DNA of 64,000 nt from NCBI RefSeq assembly GCF_000010665.1, contig NC_012796.1, positions 3,377,501 through 3,441,500 on the forward strand, read 5' to 3'. The translations under genes and the position numbers were made by a program. The notes beneath the pieces were generated by a model that worked only from the letters and a program-made list of their open reading frames with translations, ran no database searches and was not told where the DNA came from. Source of the stretch: Solidesulfovibrio magneticus RS-1 (GTDB lineage: Bacteria > Desulfobacterota > Desulfovibrionia > Desulfovibrionales > Desulfovibrionaceae). Below are positions 41,727-49,959 of the stretch, one piece after another. Every line of letters begins with the position of its first letter. Position 1 is the first letter of the stretch.

Positions 41727-44639
41727 ATGTTGGATCATCCATCATCGACAGCGATGAAGCCTAGCGAGTTCTGGAGTATCCTTTGGCTTCAATACCAAGG
41801 GAAAGGGGTCCAAAACCTTTGGACGCTCCCAGATACGAAGACCTACAACTTCGAATGCTCAACGGAACTTGGCTCTATCGACGATACTGTCGAGTCACTC
41901 GTACAAGAAGGCAAGGACGTCTACTTCCAGGTCGGACTGCAATCCCAAAAATGGGGTGCGCATAAACGAGGCAAGGAAGAGACAACCATTGCCATCCCTG
42001 GTTTCTGGCACGATGCCGATATCGCCGGCCTGGGCCATAAGCAAACGGCCCTGCCGGAAGACTTGGACGCGGCTTTAAGCCTGCTGTTCGGCTTCCCCCT
42101 CACCCCGACGCTGATCGTCCATTCCGGCGGGGGTCTGTACCCGTTCTGGCCCTTGAAAACGCCCTGGGTCTTCAGCTCTGACGCCGAGCGAGAAGCAGCC
42201 AAGAACCTTTCAAAGCAGCTCCAGGACGCGCTGAACGACCTCGGCAGACAGCGCGGGTACAAGCTCGACTCCACGTCAAACCTTGACCGGGTGCTTCGGA
42301 TTCCGGGGTCGATGAACTTCAAGATACGCGAGAATCCTCGCCCCGTGCGCGTCATCCACTACGACCCAAGCAAGCGTTACACCCTGGACGAGATTAAGGA
42401 TCGTTTGCCGGCACGGGCTATCTCTGTCGTCGCGCCTCCAGCCCAAAAGGGGACGAGCATCCCCCCGGGCGAGACGAAATACCCCCCGGCCGATCTGAAC
42501 AAAATCGTCCAAGGCTGTGCATGGATGTGCCACATCCGTGACGATGCCACGGCCTTAACCGAGCCTGAATGGTATGCTGGCATATCGATCTTATCCAGAT
42601 GCCAAGACGGTCGTTCTATAACCCATCAATGGAGCAAACCTTACCAAGGATACAAACAACAAGAAACAGACAAGAAGTTTGACGATGCTCTTAACAATGC
42701 GGGGCCTCGAACGTGTGAAAACATCAGGCAAAGCTGCGGCGGCGAAGCATATTGTAGCAAATGCTCGTCGTGGGGCAATATCAAAAGTCCAGCAGTCCTC
42801 GGCATTTCTCAAGCCTTCATAAAGGAGTATGTCGCAGATAGCTTGCCTGGGGCTCCTGTTTCGCAAGGCATTGTCATACCGGAAGGATACGTCATCAGTT
42901 TAGAGCATGGAGTTGAACGCATCGAAATGCGAGGCAAAGGGGACGACAAATCCGAAGTAAAAATAAAGGTTCTTATCACACCTCTTGTCATATCTAAGCG
43001 CCTTGTCGATGTAAACAATGGCGAGGAGTCCATTGAGATCGCTTGGTATCGCGATGGGGCGTGGAAATCACGGATAGAATCTCGTTCTACGATCTTTACC
43101 GCAAGGGAGATCATGAGCGTCGCAGGACAAGGTCTCGCTGTCAATTCGAATACGGCGTCTTTAGTCGTTGCATATCTGGCAGACTTTGAGCAAGCGAACA
43201 GAGACATCATACCTGTTGTATCTGTCACATCCGTATTAGGATGGCAGAAAGGCCTGAAGACCTTTCTTTGGGGCAAGCAGGTTCTTGCGTCTCCTGGCTC
43301 AAACAACCATGTCGTGTTCAAAGCGCAAGAGGATGGCGACGATCAGATTGCCTCTGGGTTTTACGCTAAAGGATCATACCAAGCATGGGTCAAAACAATC
43401 AACAGTTTGTATGACCACGAACGATCGATCATGATGGTCTATGCTTCGTTCATCCCTCCTTTCTTGAAAATCATCGAGGCAAACAACTTCGTTGTCGACC
43501 TTGCATTTTCAAGCTCTAAAGGAAAGTCAATAGCCTTGCGTTGTTCCGCATCCGTTTGGGGCGACCCTTCTGGAACTGGAAACACGGTGTTCTTCACGTG
43601 GAAGACATCCGAAGCATGGATTGGTCAAACTGCAACGCTTGTCACCGACCATCCGTTAATTCTTGATGAAACAAAGCTTGCCGGAACAGCCGGCAAGAAA
43701 GGAGAAGCAGCAAGCAAGGTAAGTTCAACGATTTATCAGGTATCAAGCGGACAAGATAAAAGAAGGGGTTCACTTAAAGGAACCAGGAGAACCGGCACTT
43801 GGCGTTTGGTCCTTTTGTCTACCGGGGAACAACGGGCCGTTGATTTCTGCAAGGAAGACGGCGGTGCCCATGCTCGCGTCTTAAGCCTTTGGGGAATGCC
43901 GTTCTCGGGAGACAACCTCGCAGACTACGTCAACGATGTCGAACTCACGGTCAAGGAGAACTTCGGCCATGCCGGCCCAAAAGTAGTCGAGTTCATCCTC
44001 GCACACAGACGCGATTGGCCGCTGTGGCGCGAGACCTATCTGGAGCTTCGACGGTATTACACCAAACGTGCCGGCGGCAATAACATCGCGGTGCGGCTCA
44101 GCGACCACCTCGCCGTCCTCAACACGGTGATCCCCTTGGTCCACGCCGCCCTGCCCGAGTTGAAGCCCACGCGGCCCATCAGGGAGTACCTTGATGGCAT
44201 CTGGGACACGGTCAGCAGGAATGCCATGGAAGCAGACAGAGCGACCGTTGCCTTACGGCATGTATATGACTGGTCGGTTGCAAACAGAGACAAGTTCTTC
44301 GATGGCAATGCTCACGACAACAACCAGACCTATGTTCCGTCCATGGGATGGGCTGGACGCTGGGACAATGGCAAATGGAGTGAGATAGCTTACCTCAAAC
44401 CTCAGTTAACCAAACTGATAGAGGAATCTGTCGGTGAACCCGATGCGATCATCAGAACATGGGCAGACCGAGACTGGCTGTACAAAGACAAGCAAGGTCG
44501 GAACCAACGACAACTGACAATCCGTGGACAGAAGACTTGGGTTTACTGCCTCAAGAAGTCAACCGTCGAAAAGGAACTTGGCATCAAATTCGATGACGAC
44601 GCAACATCGACGACCAAGGATTTAAAACCACCGTTTTAA
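41727..44639 (+). CDS. PrimPol-type primase fused to DUF927-like helicase (replication protein)
   Basis: 970 residues. The N-terminal archaeo-eukaryotic primase-like domain shows GFWHDADIAG (about 92-101, metal-binding Asp pair), HSGGGLYPFWPL (about 132-143) and STSNLDRVLRIPGSMNFK (about 182-199). A central region has four closely spaced Cys (CGGEAYCSKCSSW). The C-terminal half fits DUF927-type helicases: VLGWQKGLKTFLWG, Walker-A-like SSSKGKS, WGDPSGTGNT and Walker-B-like HPLILDETKLA. Such fusions initiate replication of plasmids, phages and integrative elements. An origin-like repeat region follows directly. Confidence 0.82.
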   Translation: MLDHPSSTAMKPSEFWSILWLQYQGKGVQNLWTLPDTKTYNFECSTELGSIDDTVESLVQEGKDVYFQVGLQSQKWGAHKRGKEETTIAIPGFWHDADIAGLGHKQTALPEDLDAALSLLFGFPLTPTLIVHSGGGLYPFWPLKTPWVFSSDAEREAAKNLSKQLQDALNDLGRQRGYKLDSTSNLDRVLRIPGSMNFKIRENPRPVRVIHYDPSKRYTLDEIKDRLPARAISVVAPPAQKGTSIPPGETKYPPADLNKIVQGCAWMCHIRDDATALTEPEWYAGISILSRCQDGRSITHQWSKPYQGYKQQETDKKFDDALNNAGPRTCENIRQSCGGEAYCSKCSSWGNIKSPAVLGISQAFIKEYVADSLPGAPVSQGIVIPEGYVISLEHGVERIEMRGKGDDKSEVKIKVLITPLVISKRLVDVNNGEESIEIAWYRDGAWKSRIESRSTIFTAREIMSVAGQGLAVNSNTASLVVAYLADFEQANRDIIPVVSVTSVLGWQKGLKTFLWGKQVLASPGSNNHVVFKAQEDGDDQIASGFYAKGSYQAWVKTINSLYDHERSIMMVYASFIPPFLKIIEANNFVVDLAFSSSKGKSIALRCSASVWGDPSGTGNTVFFTWKTSEAWIGQTATLVTDHPLILDETKLAGTAGKKGEAASKVSSTIYQVSSGQDKRRGSLKGTRRTGTWRLVLLSTGEQRAVDFCKEDGGAHARVLSLWGMPFSGDNLADYVNDVELTVKENFGHAGPKVVEFILAHRRDWPLWRETYLELRRYYTKRAGGNNIAVRLSDHLAVLNTVIPLVHAALPELKPTRPIREYLDGIWDTVSRNAMEADRATVALRHVYDWSVANRDKFFDGNAHDNNQTYVPSMGWAGRWDNGKWSEIAYLKPQLTKLIEESVGEPDAIIRTWADRDWLYKDKQGRNQRQLTIRGQKTWVYCLKKSTVEKELGIKFDDDATSTTKDLKPPF

Positions 44640-44971
44640 ATAAAAGGGGAGGAAAGAGGGCATCCTGCGGTCCTGAGGGCCGCAGGACAGCCCGCAGGAC
44701 AAAGTTTTATAATAAAAACAATATGTTATTTACAATTTCCTGAGAATCCTGAAGGATTTAGGGGGTATGGTCCAAGGGGCACCAAAACGCCATTTCGCCC
44801 ATCGGGCTCCTTCCCCCAAAGGGCCACACCCTGTTTTTGCGCAGTCCCGCAGGAATTCAGGAAATGGTTTATAACATATTAAAATAATTTATTTTTTTAA
44901 CAAATCTACGTCCTGAGGCCCTCAGGATTTTTCAGGACTGCCCTAACAAGGATGCAAATCCGGAGGATAAT
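44640..44971. other. Origin-like repeat region downstream of the replication gene
   Basis: Contains TCCTGAGG/CCTCAGGA-type palindromic words and two long AT-rich arms (44695-44750 and 44849-44916) that are imperfect inverted repeats of each other: CAGGAC, about 40 AT-rich bases including ATATGTTAT, then TTTCCTGA and TCCTG. A homologous single arm with the same flanking words lies at 58602-58705. The layout fits iterons with a DNA-unwinding element, or a pair of phage-type promoters. Function unproven. Confidence 0.5.
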
Positions 44972-45292
44972 ATGAGTTATTTCGATGAAATGCTGGATCG
45001 ATACGGACTGTCCCATGACATTTTCGGCCTGTCGCCTGTCACCACACCGGCTTTACGGGACACACCGGTCGCATCGAATTCACAACCTATTTTGGCCGCA
45101 CCAGACGAGACGCCGGCACCGGATACGCAGGCGGAAGCGACCGCGGTGCCCCTCGAGATCGAAAATGCGCCTGTCGTCGACCCTGCGCCAGAGCACGACC
45201 CTTCGTTACCGCCGTGGGGGCGTGACGAAGACGACGACCTCCTCGCTGGTATGCCGGATTTAATCGCCGGCACCGCAGAGGGCATCTTCTAG
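44972..45292 (+). CDS. Hypothetical acidic, Pro/Ala-rich protein
   Basis: 106 residues with a strong ribosome site (GGAGGATAAT). It starts MSYFDEMLDRYGLSHDIFGLSP and then becomes a disordered Pro/Ala/Glu-rich linker ending GRDEDDDLLAGMPDLIAG. No recognised fold. Its acidic docking-like end recalls the DMLLPLLG repeats of 40840-41460; both may bind the same partner. Confidence 0.55.
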   Translation: MSYFDEMLDRYGLSHDIFGLSPVTTPALRDTPVASNSQPILAAPDETPAPDTQAEATAVPLEIENAPVVDPAPEHDPSLPPWGRDEDDDLLAGMPDLIAGTAEGIF

Positions 45293-45310
45293 TCAAAAGT
45301 GGAGGTGAAT

Positions 45311-45341
45311 GGCATGGCGGTCGATTTCAGACTGCCATGCC
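45311..45341. terminator. Strong hairpin after the acidic-protein gene
   Basis: GGCATGGCGGTC pairs with GACTGCCATGCC (12 bp with one G-T pair) starting 18 bp after the stop. There is no T-run, so it may be a rho-independent-like or processing hairpin. It separates the gene from the structured RNA region. Confidence 0.5.
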
Positions 45342-45499
45342 ACCCCATGGACCAAACAACCAGGCCGAGCTATGCATATGGAGTCTGCCGTTTCGTTCGG
45401 TCAGCTCAAGAAAAACAATCATGAGACGTCGAGTTTATCGATCATCCGCATAAAAAAGTTACCTGTTTCACGTCAACCAGAACGATACATAGAGATACA

Positions 45500-46465
45500 A
45501 ACATGACAATAATCGCGGTTCGTAGACAGAAATAAGTTGATAATATCATTGTATATTACAGAATACATATCAGACTATTTTGAATTTTCAACTTGCGTTT
45601 CTAACACGAGCTTTCGAAATCGTTTCATGTCTTTCAGAATTTACGAATGATCTTTCAAATATAAGCGTAGTTAAATCGCCATGGGTGCCTTGCATCAAGT
45701 CGGTGGTCGAGCGTTGCTGATAGTGCAACCATTATGTATGACCTAGATACATAATGCGGTCGAAAAATGTACTTGACTCAGAATTATCAAACTTCTTGTC
45801 GATCTCCATCGAACAAGACTTCCTGAGCATGATCTACTCGATATGAAGTAATTCAGTCGGGGGAGGGATTGAGACCGAATGACTGGCCCGTATTCATGAT
45901 CTTTCATGAAGAAGCTATGGTGGCGCATATGGTGAACGAGGTTCATGGCAAACCGAAGTTTATTGGAATCTCCAATTCCGAAGATATAGTTAGGTGACGT
46001 ATCTTCTGACCATATGCAAGCGATTAGGCGTGGGACTGTCAGAAATGACCAGACTTAAGACCAAGGGAAATCCTTAGGGGATGCTTTTCAGTAGAACGTT
46101 GGAGAAGTTTATGTCCTATAAGGATGGCTGCGTATCCGTAAGGGATACGGCAAGAGATGTTGCTATTTGAAAATCATTCAGAAACCTGAATAGACACGGA
46201 ACTTCGTTTTGAATCCTCAAGATACACTTGTTGAAAAACTTCGAATAGCCTTGATCGTTCTGGAACTACCATGATTTTTCAATACATCTCTTGCTTCAGC
46301 CCAATACGGGGAAACCGTACGTTGGGTTGTGAAGGACGCTTGATCCGGCGACGAATCATTCGATCCTAAAGTCGCTGTCCTCCCTGGTGGTTTAGACCAT
46401 CGGGGACGACGGCGAGACTACGCGCTTCTGCTGAGGACCGCGCCTTCGGGCATGGTCCTCTTTTT
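45500..46465 (+). ncRNA. Large structured non-coding RNA; possible ORF-less group II intron
   Basis: Nearly 1 kb without a credible gene but dense in perfect hairpins: 45730-45756 (10 bp), 45794-45818, 45893-45910 (7 bp), 45980-46006 (7-bp arms), 46131-46149 (7 bp, GTAA loop) and 46176-46191 (6 bp). At 46298-46328 a hairpin has the layout of group II intron domain V: AGC triad, 7-bp lower stem AGCCCAA/TTGGGTT, CG bulge, 5-bp upper stem TACGG/CCGTA and a GGAAA loop. A stem with GCGAC/GTCGC arms (46347-46375) follows where domain VI would be. A U-tailed terminator closes the region. The exact 5' end is not determined; GTGCC at 45686 is one candidate. The alternative is a giant phage-type RNA such as GOLLD or ROOL. 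Confidence 0.55.
46433..46465 (+). terminator. Intrinsic terminator of the structured RNA
   Basis: GAGGACC pairs with GGTCCTC, with an inner GCC/GGC pair set and a UUCG-type loop, followed by TTTTT. It is positioned to end a plus-strand transcript of the structured region. Confidence 0.75.
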
Positions 46466-46479
46466 CGATCAGAAATTGG

Positions 46480-46680
46480 ACCGGACGGTGGCCCCATGGC
46501 CCGCCCCCGATCCTGGCCCCGGCCGGCCCACAAAACCGGCCCTGTATCCTCCCCGCCCTGGGCCGTTTGGACCCCGCCCCATAGTTTGCCCTCCCCCGTG
46601 ACCAAAACCCCCGGAAATCTGACCCTGGGGCCATAGCCCGTTTTCCACCGGGGCTCTTGCCGCCGTAACGGGCCGCTTAC
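46480..46680. repeat. C-rich leader repeat upstream of HTH regulator
   Basis: C-biased sequence (GATCCTGGCCCCGGCCGGCC...) of the leader family, here about 85 bp ahead of the 46767 regulator gene. It shares GATCCTGGCCCCGGC with the copy at 17049-17064. Confidence 0.6.
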
Positions 46681-46766
46681 GAGAAATAGTAAGCAAGTAA
46701 CGCTACTTTTTAAGTATCTTCGAGCAAATACAGAAATTATCAATCAAACCAAACAAAGGAGCTTGT

Positions 46767-47144
46767 ATGAGCAAGAAGACTGATACTGCGGCTGTGGAAG
46801 GACAGGATGGTTTCGACAAGAAGAAGATCGAGTCGAAGTACAATCCTTCGCTTCTTCGCGAGTGCATCTTCAACGGCATGGACGCCTCGGAGATCATGGT
46901 CAAGATGGATGTCAAGCATCGTCAGACCTTGAAGCAATACGTCTTGAAGCTGATGAGCGACGACAAGACCTACTACGAGGTCAAGGGCCTTTACCTCAAG
47001 AATTCGAGGAGGCCCAAGGTGAACAACAAGATGGAACTGAAGATCTATCTCAAGAGCCTTGACCTACAAGGCATGTCCATCAGCGAAGGCGACGAGTTTT
47101 CCATTCTGGTCGAGGATCAGAAGATCATCTTGACCAAGGTTTAG
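46767..47144 (+). CDS. HTH plus AbrB-like regulator (distant copy 3)
   Basis: 125 residues after AAAGGAGCTTGT. The layout matches the 16282/36026 regulators: HTH (LLRECIFNGMDASEIMVKMDVKHRQTLKQYVLKLMSDDKTYYEVKGL), then an AbrB-like half (NNKMELKIYLKSLDLQGMSISEGDEFSILVEDQKIILTKV). It has an extra lysine-rich N-terminus. It lies downstream of the structured RNA and C-rich leader, and upstream of two recombinases. Confidence 0.72.
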   Translation: MSKKTDTAAVEGQDGFDKKKIESKYNPSLLRECIFNGMDASEIMVKMDVKHRQTLKQYVLKLMSDDKTYYEVKGLYLKNSRRPKVNNKMELKIYLKSLDLQGMSISEGDEFSILVEDQKIILTKV

Positions 47145-47416
47145 TACATTTGGACTTTAACATAGTCATATCGCAAGATGTGACTATTTTTCGATTCTTT
47201 CGCGCAAGATCGAGAATTATATGCAACTTCATACAGAAATTACACTTATAGCGAATGTACGTTTTGTACCCAAAACGAACATTGGAGGCATTTATATGGA
47301 CTTCTGCAAGAAATCAAAGGCGTTACCCCCAGGGGCTTTGGAGCTCAAGGGGACAAGGCCGATTTAAATGCACGTTTCCAGCATGGTCGGAAGAAAAACA
47401 AGCATTGGAGGCAACG

Positions 47417-47974
47417 ATGAAGGTCGAACCCATTATTGACGTGAAGAGCATCAAAAGCATCAAGAAGATACTTTCTGACAATCTTCGCGACAAACTGCTC
47501 TTCATCATGGGCATCAACACTGGACTTCGTGTCCAAGACTTGCTTGCCCTCAAGGTCGGCGACGTTCGAGAATCAAATGTCGGCGACCGTGTGGTCTTGC
47601 GCGAAAAGAAGACTGGCAAGGAGAACGTGTTCATTATGAACAAAGAGATCAAGCTAGCGCTTGATGACCACCTCAATGAATCAAAGCTAAATGATGAGCA
47701 TTACCTGTTCAAAAGTCGTAAAGGAAAAAACTATCCTCTCACGACATTTGCCGTCACCAAGTACGTCAAAGCGTGGGCTGAAGCTGTTAACCTGAAAGGG
47801 AACTATGGGGCCCATACGTTGCGCAAAACATGGTGCTACCACCAGCGCAAGGCATTTGGCGTACCATGGGAAGTACTGGCAAAGAGACTCAACCATTCTA
47901 GCCCATCGATCACACGTCGGTATCTTGGCATCCAGGAGGAAGAAGTCGAAGAAATATTAATGCATGTCATTTAA
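47417..47974 (+). CDS. Short tyrosine recombinase (catalytic domain only)
   Basis: 185 residues from the ATG after GGAGGCAACG. It contains the whole catalytic domain: Arg in GINTGLRVQDLLALK, Lys in REKKTGKENVF, HxxR in YGAHTLRKTW, His in RLNHSSPSITRRYLGI, and the Tyr in the same segment. The N-terminal core-binding SAM-like domain is missing, as in small integron- or phage-type recombinases. It could resolve multimers or work with the larger integrase downstream. Confidence 0.88.
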   Translation: MKVEPIIDVKSIKSIKKILSDNLRDKLLFIMGINTGLRVQDLLALKVGDVRESNVGDRVVLREKKTGKENVFIMNKEIKLALDDHLNESKLNDEHYLFKSRKGKNYPLTTFAVTKYVKAWAEAVNLKGNYGAHTLRKTWCYHQRKAFGVPWEVLAKRLNHSSPSITRRYLGIQEEEVEEILMHVI

Positions 47975-47976
47975 AA

Positions 47977-48004
47977 ACCAGGGGCCTTCCCGGCCCCTTT
48001 TCTT
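47977..48004 (+). terminator. Intrinsic terminator after short recombinase
   Basis: GGGGCC/GGCCCC stem with a five-base loop followed by TTTTCTT, directly after the recombinase stop. Confidence 0.75.
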
Positions 48005-48153
48005 AGCGACACGACAAGATGCTCAACAAGAGCATACCATATTTACCTTAACAACAAAATATATTTCGACGACATAATTGTCTCTTCGTAACCAGGCAAC
48101 GAAAGGCTCACAATAAGCACACTTGTTCAAGAGGTTAATCATGGACGGAGGAT

Positions 48154-48381
48154 ATGGCTAACGGCCTTGGGCCGTTTTACGATTTGGAACGTGCTGCGGA
48201 GTATTGTGGATACAGTACTTCGTACTTTGCAAAGCTGATCAGAAAGAAAAGCATTAAACGATATGGACCGTCTCAATCTCGGTTCGCTCGTGCTGATTTA
48301 GATCGCTTTATGGCTAATCCAGATAGCTTCTCATCAACACTCGAAATGAAACCTAGAACTCCTATCGAACTTGAGGTGTAA
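48154..48381 (+). CDS. Excisionase-like HTH protein
   Basis: 75 residues with a winged-helix excisionase/HTH_17 pattern: FYDLERAAEYCGYSTSYFAKLIRKKSIKRYGPSQSRFARADLDRFM. Such proteins bend DNA at att sites and steer integrases toward excision. Its stop is one base before the integrase ATG, with that gene's ribosome site (GAGG) inside it, so the two are co-translated. Confidence 0.82.
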   Translation: MANGLGPFYDLERAAEYCGYSTSYFAKLIRKKSIKRYGPSQSRFARADLDRFMANPDSFSSTLEMKPRTPIELEV

Positions 48382-48382
48382 C

Positions 48383-49429
48383 ATGTCCGTTCACATGCGG
48401 AAGAACAACGGCACCTACTACGTCGCCTATCGAAACGCCGAGGGCAACCAGACGACCAAGACATTCGGCAAGGGGCGGGAGGGACGCAGGGCGGCCCAGA
48501 AATTCGACAAGCAGGTCAAGGACCATGGCCCGGTCCCGCCGAGCACCCCTGAGGCCATCTCCGAAGTGGTGGCCGTCGCCGACAAGATTTATCTCGACCA
48601 ACTGGCCCAGATATATATCAACACGAGGAAGGTCGAAGGAACAACGGTCAAAACCCTTAACGAGATCAGGTCGTTCCTGAAGAAACACCTGATACCCGTC
48701 TTCGCTCAACGACCCATCGACGAGATTCGTTACGATGAGATATTGACGATCGTGGGCAAGGCCTACGCCGATCATTCCCCCGTCACGCGGGGACGGTATC
48801 TGTCCTACCTGAAGACCGTCTTTCAGTTCGGGGTCAAACAGGACCTCATTGAAAAGAACCCACTGCGCCACTGGAAGAAAGCAAAAGAGCACCCCCGTGA
48901 CACCAAGCTGACCGTCGCTGACCTTATGAAGATCAAGGCCGTCGCGGCCCCGCATCTGGCCTGGGCCATCGAGGTCGCCTGGAACCTGGGCGTCCGCACC
49001 GGGGAATCCGAACTCTTCGCCCTGAAATGGGCCGACGTCGACTGGGCACAATCGACCGTCAAGGTCTTCGCCACCAAGACCCAATCGGCAAGGGTGATCC
49101 CGATCTCCCCCGAGTTCATGGCCCGGCTGCGAGAGATGCAGGGACGCGCCAAGACCGAATATTTGATCGAATACGCCGGCCGGCCCGTCAAACAGTTCCG
49201 GATGTCGTTCCGGTCGGCCTGCAAGCGGGCTGAAATCCCTTACCATGTCGTCTTGTATGATATCAGGCACTTGTTCGCCACCACCCTTCTTCAGGAAGGC
49301 GGCGACTTATCGGCGGTGAGCAAGCTCATGGGGCACTCGTCGGTGCACATGACCGCGAACCAGTATTACCACCTGCTCGGTGACGAGAAGCGTCGCACCA
49401 TCGCCAAGTTGCCGAGCTTGAACGCCTAA
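48383..49429 (+). CDS. Tyrosine-recombinase integrase of the island
   Basis: 348 residues: an N-terminal arm/AP2-like part (MSVHMRKNNGTYYVAYRNAEGNQTTKTFGKG), a core-binding SAM-like domain (about 60-165) and a catalytic domain with Arg in GVRTGESELFALKW, a Lys strand, YDIRHLFATTLL (Asp replaces the usual first His), His in LMGHSSVHMTANQYYHLL and the nucleophile Tyr. It is about 3.4 kb from the tRNA-Arg half at 52822, the likely att site. Its last 41 codons are also present at 17067-17190. Confidence 0.92.
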   Translation: MSVHMRKNNGTYYVAYRNAEGNQTTKTFGKGREGRRAAQKFDKQVKDHGPVPPSTPEAISEVVAVADKIYLDQLAQIYINTRKVEGTTVKTLNEIRSFLKKHLIPVFAQRPIDEIRYDEILTIVGKAYADHSPVTRGRYLSYLKTVFQFGVKQDLIEKNPLRHWKKAKEHPRDTKLTVADLMKIKAVAAPHLAWAIEVAWNLGVRTGESELFALKWADVDWAQSTVKVFATKTQSARVIPISPEFMARLREMQGRAKTEYLIEYAGRPVKQFRMSFRSACKRAEIPYHVVLYDIRHLFATTLLQEGGDLSAVSKLMGHSSVHMTANQYYHLLGDEKRRTIAKLPSLNA

Positions 49430-49443
49430 GAGATAGTTTTGGC

Positions 49444-49477
49444 AGGGGAGTGGGCCATTTGGTCTACTCCCTATTTT
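49444..49477. terminator. Bidirectional terminator (copy 2)
   Basis: GGGAGT/ACTCCC stem between the convergent integrase and hemerythrin genes, identical in layout to 17205-17238. Confidence 0.5.
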
Positions 49478-49488
49478 CATTATCAAAT

Positions 49489-49893
49489 TCAAATTTCCTG
49501 AGACTTAAGATACATAAAAAAGTTTTGATCGACATATGGGATATGATTCATAATCCAAGTCACTAAAAAAGTAATCACATCAACCCGCAAAGACATCGAA
49601 TCTAAACGTTCGTCAACAATAAACCTATCGATGCTCACAAGAAAGTCATTATGACTAGAAATGTGTTCATTAAGCATAGGGTAACCCGAAGATCGCATCA
49701 AAGACTCTTCTTCAGAAAAATGATACCTAGCATATCTATACAAATCAACCAGCAACACACGAAGATCACCAAGGAAATATTCTTTTTCTATAGAATCCTG
49801 AAGTTTATTAATGCAAACAAAAAGTCTCTCATGCTGACTGTCTATTTTGCTGTGACCAACAGAAAGGTAGTCATCCCACTGCGCAATTGGCAT
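49489..49893 (-). CDS. Bacteriohemerythrin (copy 2)
   Basis: 134 residues, differing from copy 1 by only a few substitutions (FVCINKL, EYFLGD, VSIDRF). All diiron ligands are retained: HSKID, QHERLF, HFSEEE, HND and NHIPYVD. Neighbours and spacing to the GGDEF gene are identical. Both copies look functional, so gene dosage rather than decay is suggested. Confidence 0.93.
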   Translation of the reverse strand: MPIAQWDDYLSVGHSKIDSQHERLFVCINKLQDSIEKEYFLGDLRVLLVDLYRYARYHFSEEESLMRSSGYPMLNEHISSHNDFLVSIDRFIVDERLDSMSLRVDVITFLVTWIMNHIPYVDQNFFMYLKSQEI

Positions 49894-49959
49894 CAGCGCT
49901 CCTAAACTTTAGCCATACAGCCCAAATTAACGTGCACGCGGAAAAATTGACACATACTC

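Noticed and set aside
45311-46465. Retron or reverse-transcriptase element
   Set aside because: No reverse transcriptase gene anywhere in the window.
46366-46743. Short minus-strand frames over the C-rich leader
   Set aside because: Low-complexity Gly/Arg translation of a repeat also found where no such frame exists.
48362-49270. 302-codon minus-strand frame
   Set aside because: Antisense shadow of the integrase.
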